NCBI GenBank assembly: GCA_949288405.1
Contig: CASEKM010000075.1
Span: 1-9,668, forward strand
Length of the DNA stretch: 9,668 nt
DNA from: an uncultured bacterium
GTDB lineage: Bacteria; Bacillota; Clostridia; Oscillospirales; Oscillospiraceae
Direction of reading: 5' to 3'
Shown in pieces: positions 5,486 through 9,668 of this stretch. A program made the position numbers and the translations under genes. The notes beneath the pieces are model-generated. The model had not been told where the DNA came from, searched no databases, and saw only the letters and a list, made by a program, of their open reading frames with translations. Positions within the stretch are counted from its first letter, which is position 1. Each line of letters begins with the position of its first letter.

Positions 5486-6238
5486 TTACGGCGTCACCGC
5501 CCACACCCGGGCGGGCAGGCCGGTGGCCCCCTTGATGTTGGGGTAGGACACCAGGATCACCGCCCCCGCAGGGGCTACCTGGTCCAGGTTGGAGAGCAGC
5601 TCCACCTGGAGCTTTCCGCTGGAGAGGACATACCGCTCACAGGCCAGGTCCCCCGCCTGAGCGGCCAGCTGGGATGCGTCGGTGTCGATGGTCTCGTGGC
5701 CGTTGGCGGCGGCCTTGCGGGTCTCATAGATATACTTCAGGGCCTCCATGGACCAGCCGGGGGTGTGCTCGCCCCCCTCCGCGTCAAAGTTGGACAGGGC
5801 GTCCATGCTGGGCCAGCGCTTGGACCAGTCGGTGCGCAGGGCCACGAAGGCCCCCTCGGGGATGGGGCCGTACTGGGCCTCGTAGTCCAGGATGTCCTGG
5901 ACGGTGACGGCGTAGTGCACGTCCGCCTTCACCTTTTCGCTCACGTCCACCACGCACAGGGGGTAGACCAGCTGCTTCACGCCATAGGCCTCGGACAGCG
6001 CGCCGTCCTTGGCGAAGTGGCCGGGAAAGTCGATGTGGGTGCCGAACTGGCCGGGGAATTTGAAGGTCTGGATCAGGCAGTCCAGCATGGGCTGCCCCCA
6101 GTCGTACACCGTCTTGGACAGCTCCACCGAGCCCTCCGGGATGCCCGCCCAGTAGGGGCTGTCGTTGTCCAGGGGGTGGGACAGCTCCACCCATTTGTAC
6201 CCCTTCGCCCGCTCCAGGGCGGTCCAAAGCTCATACAT
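5486..6238 (-). CDS. Cyclase family protein (kynurenine-formamidase-like metal hydrolase)
   Basis: A 250-residue member of the cyclase family (PF04199 type), which includes bacterial kynurenine formamidase and other metal-dependent amide or ester hydrolases. Family marks: WVELSHPLDNDSPYW near the N-terminus (H21), the metal motif GQFGTHIDFPGHF (H68, D70, H74) and the C-terminal VILVSYPNIKGATGLPARVW. In KynB the motif starts HxGTHxD; here the first His is Gln (Q64), so substrate and metal site may differ and kynurenine formamidase should not be assumed. There is no other tryptophan-degradation gene nearby. I chose ATG 6238, 7 nt after GGAGGC; a more upstream in-frame ATG (6268) lacks a good site and lies in the leader. 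It stands alone, with its own sigma-A promoter after the rpoD terminator. Family is secure; reaction is unknown. Confidence 0.88.
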   Translation of the reverse strand: MYELWTALERAKGYKWVELSHPLDNDSPYWAGIPEGSVELSKTVYDWGQPMLDCLIQTFKFPGQFGTHIDFPGHFAKDGALSEAYGVKQLVYPLCVVDVSEKVKADVHYAVTVQDILDYEAQYGPIPEGAFVALRTDWSKRWPSMDALSNFDAEGGEHTPGWSMEALKYIYETRKAAANGHETIDTDASQLAAQAGDLACERYVLSSGKLQVELLSNLDQVAPAGAVILVSYPNIKGATGLPARVWAVTP

Positions 6239-6255
6239 GATACGCGCCTCCTTAT

Positions 6256-6270
6256 CCATGCCGTGCATGG
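6256..6270. promoter_or_regulatory. Palindrome in the leader of the cyclase gene
   Basis: CCATGC-CGT-GCATGG is a perfect 6-3-6 inverted repeat lying between the predicted transcription start and the ribosome binding site of the cyclase gene. It could be an operator or a small leader hairpin. No regulator gene is nearby. Confidence 0.3.
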
Positions 6271-6283
6271 GAATTTGTGGTTT

Positions 6284-6312
6284 ATTTTACCATGGGGCGG
6301 GGGCGTTGTCCA
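6284..6312 (-). promoter_or_regulatory. Sigma-A promoter of the cyclase gene
   Basis: On the minus strand TGGACA (6312-6307; five of six consensus bases), a 17-nt spacer and TAAAAT (6289-6284), with TG at the extended -10 position (TGGTAAAAT). It lies about 46 nt upstream of the ATG and just beyond the rpoD terminator, so the cyclase gene is independently transcribed. Confidence 0.65.
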
Positions 6313-6325
6313 GGGATCTTTTGAT

Positions 6326-6361
6326 AAAAACGCCGGTGGCCGTCCAACAGGCGGCCACCGG
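6326..6361 (-). terminator. Intrinsic terminator after rpoD
   Basis: CGGCCACCGG/CCGGTGGCCG (6361-6352 and 6342-6333) form a perfect 10-bp GC stem with a 9-nt loop, followed on the minus strand by CG and TTTTT (6330-6326). It starts 10 nt after the rpoD stop and should end the dnaG-rpoD operon. Confidence 0.85.
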
Positions 6362-6370
6362 TGCGGGTAC

Positions 6371-7719
<1,349 letters not shown>

Positions 7720-7723
<4 letters not shown>

Positions 7724-9486
7724 GGTGTCTCCTCCGTATATGCTTTCTTTTTCAAATTTTTCTGTTGGGCGGCCAGCAGCAGGTCGTTCCCGCTGACGCC
7801 GCTTCGTTTCAGCGCCTCGTCCCGGATGACGGCTATGTAATCCGCCAGAGAGCGGCGCCGGTTGTCCTGGGACTCCGGCTGGCTGGCCACATAGGCCAGG
7901 TGGTCCATCTCCTCGCCGGTGAGCTCCTCCGCCAGCAGGGAGAGCTGGGTGGACAGCCCGTCCCGGGCCCGGTGGAGCAGCAGTCCGTACACCTTGCCCA
8001 GCAGGGGGGAGGAGAAGTCCTCCGGGGAGAGCTGGGCCATATCCGGGTACAGGGACGGGTCCATCATCAGCAGCCGGAGCACCCCCTCCTCCGCCCGGGC
8101 GGAGCGGATGTTCTCATACCGCAGCCCCCGCTGCCTGGGCTGGAGCTGGACGGCGGGGGTCAGGTCCCGGCGCTCCTGCTGCTTCTGCTGTTTGCGCACC
8201 CGGCGGGAGAAGGCCTTTTGGACCTCCTGGGCCATCACCTCCGGGGACACCTTGGCCGCCTGGGCCGCGTGGCCCCCGTAGATCTCCCGCTCCACCGGGC
8301 TGGGCAGGGTGGACAGCAGCTGGGCCGCCTCCTGGAGGAAGGCCACCCGCTGCCCGTCGTCCTCCAGGTTGAACTTTGCCTTCAGCTGGTCCAGGCGGTA
8401 GTCCACCTGGTTCTCGCTCTGGTCCAGCAGCTTGAGGAAGGCGTCCGGGCCGTAGGCCTTGATGAACTCGTCCGGGTCCTTGGCCCCGGAGACCCGCAGC
8501 ACCCGCACCTTCAGCCCCGCCTTCTCCAGCAGGGGGATGGCCCGCTGGGCGGCGGCGATGCCCGCCCCGTCCCCGTCGTAGGCGATGATGGCCTCGGGGA
8601 AGTACCGGGACAGGAGCTGGGCGTGCTCCGAGGTGAGGGAGGTGCCCAGAGAGGCCACCGCGCTGTCAAACCCCGCCTGGTGCAGGGAGATGGTGTCCAT
8701 ATACCCCTCGGTGAGGATGACCCGGCCCGCCTTGGACTTCTTGGCGATGTTCAGGGCGAACACGTTGCGGCTCTTGTTGTACACCGGGGTGTCCGGGGAA
8801 TTTAAATACTTGGGGGTGGAGTCGTCCATCACCCGGCCGCCGAAGCCGATGACCTCGCCGCGGATGTCGATGATGGGAAACATGACCCGGTTGCGGAAGC
8901 GGTCGTAGATGCGGCCGTCCTGGTTGTTCACCGCCAGGCCCGCGTCCAGCAGGTCCCGCTTGTCGTAGCCCTCCTGGGCCAGCGCCTCGATGAGGGCGTC
9001 CCACCGGTTGGGGGCAAAGCCCAGGCCGAACCGGGTGAGGGTCCGCTGGGACAGCCCCCGTTTTCGCAGGTAGTCCAGCCCCTGGGCCCCCTCCGGCTCA
9101 TAGAGCCACTTGTGAAAGGTGCGGGCGGCCTGCTTGTTGATGGCCAGCAGCTTCTCCCGCCGCTGCCGGGCCCCGGCGGAGGGCCCCCGGATGTCGGCGG
9201 GCATCTCCATGCCCGCCCGCTTGGCCAGCACCTCCACCGCCTCCCGGAAGGGCAGGTTCTCCATCTCCATGACGAAGTTGATGGCCCCGCCCCCCTTGCC
9301 GCAGCCGAAGCACTTGAAGATCTGCTTGTCCGCCGACACGGAGAAGGAGGGGGTCTTCTCGCTGTGAAAGGGGCACAGGCCCCAGTAGTTGCGGCCCTTT
9401 TTGGTCAGCCGCACCGACTCGGACACCAGGTCCACAATGTCGGTCCGGGCGATGAGCTCGTCCAAAAATCGTTCTGGAATGGGCAA
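7720..9486 (-). CDS. dnaG: DNA primase DnaG
   Basis: Primase makes the short RNA primers for DNA replication at the fork, with the DnaB helicase. 588 residues, the usual length. The N-terminal CHC2 zinc-binding domain has C38, H41, C59 and C62 (CPFHSEKTPSFSV and FKCFGCGKGG). The RNA-polymerase core follows, with YLRKRGLS near 139 and PIIDIRGEVIGFGGR at ~204-218. The TOPRIM domain has E260 (LTEGYMD), the SLGTSLT loop and D304/D306 (IAYDGDGAG). A helical C-terminal DnaB-binding domain runs to the end. The start is a TTG at 9486: it follows GGAGG by 7 nt, and the protein begins PIPERFLDELIARTDIVDLV, the expected N-terminus. It is the first gene of the operon visible here, with rpoD coupled downstream. 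rpsU, often first in such operons, is not in the window. Confidence 0.98.
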
Positions 9487-9576
9487 AAGACTTCCTCCTT
9501 TCCGGTTTGTTTTTGCGGGGGGATTTCGCCGCCCAAAATAGGTTTCTTTTCTAACGGCCCCGGTCCCGTGCGGCGA

Positions 9577-9604
9577 GTGACTTTCTGTATGGACAGAAAG
9601 TCAC
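9577..9604. repeat. Perfect 12-bp hairpin upstream of dnaG
   Basis: GTGACTTTCTGT (9577-9588) is the exact reverse complement of ACAGAAAGTCAC (9593-9604), with an ATGG loop. No T-tract follows on either strand. It is the first part of a larger structured stretch that looks like a dispersed intergenic repeat. The 9487-9576 segment between it and dnaG shows no gene and no convincing promoter. Confidence 0.55.
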
Positions 9605-9614
9605 CAAAGAACCA

Positions 9615-9666
9615 CCAGGAAGACGCTCAGGATGGGCGCTCCGCGCCCATATTCGCGTCCCCCTGG
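9615..9666. repeat. Nested interrupted hairpin at the window end
   Basis: Three concentric stems share one axis: CCAGG (9615-9619) with CCTGG (9662-9666), GACGC (9622-9626) with GCGTC (9655-9659), and ATGGGCGC (9632-9639) with GCGCCCAT (9643-9650), with a 3-nt loop. Together with the 9577-9604 hairpin it resembles a structured repeat element. It may continue past the window. Confidence 0.5.
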
Positions 9667-9668
9667 AC

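Noticed and set aside
9577..9604. The 12-bp hairpin upstream of dnaG as an intrinsic terminator.
   Set aside because: No T-tract follows on either strand.

Overview
The window looks like chromosomal DNA from a GC-rich, endospore-forming Gram-positive bacterium, most likely a gut Clostridia member of the Oscillospiraceae type (Flavonifractor/Lawsonibacter-like). The lineage is an inference from three things: spore-coat (CotJ) and CwlD genes, strong GGAGG ribosome binding sites with some TTG starts, and GC-rich structured intergenic repeats of a kind common in that group. No tRNA, rRNA, CRISPR array, insertion sequence or phage gene was seen.

Layout, left to right. (1) A MATE-family multidrug/cation antiporter (minus strand). 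(2) A two-gene iron-sulfur operon (minus): a small 2x[4Fe-4S] ferredoxin overlapping by 4 bp a NapH-like membrane protein with Cys motifs. Its promoter region carries a perfect CRP/FNR-like palindrome at about -42. (3) A cotJ spore-coat operon (minus): a CotJA-CotJB fusion followed by a cotJC gene that is broken by an internal frameshifting deletion. (4) Divergent from cotJ, a CwlD-type N-acetylmuramoyl-L-alanine amidase (plus), which acts in spore cortex maturation. (5) A vapBC type II toxin-antitoxin pair (minus) of visibly lower GC, with a sigma-A promoter whose spacer contains a perfect operator palindrome. (6) About 300 bp of intergenic DNA with the vapBC promoter and two structured repeat elements. 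(7) A cyclase/kynurenine-formamidase-like metal hydrolase (minus) with its own promoter. (8) The end of the macromolecular-synthesis operon, dnaG-rpoD (minus, 4-bp overlap), with a good terminator after rpoD. (9) A structured, probably repetitive, segment upstream of dnaG that runs off the window end.

The core (dnaG, rpoD) is conventional: primase and the housekeeping sigma factor are translationally coupled. The cotJ and cwlD genes are both sporulation functions transcribed away from each other. The most unusual points are the disrupted cotJC beside a fused cotJAB, the Fe-S pair with a class-II-like activator site, the compact vapBC control region, and the structured repeats. I did not find a clearly new multi-gene defence or metabolic system.
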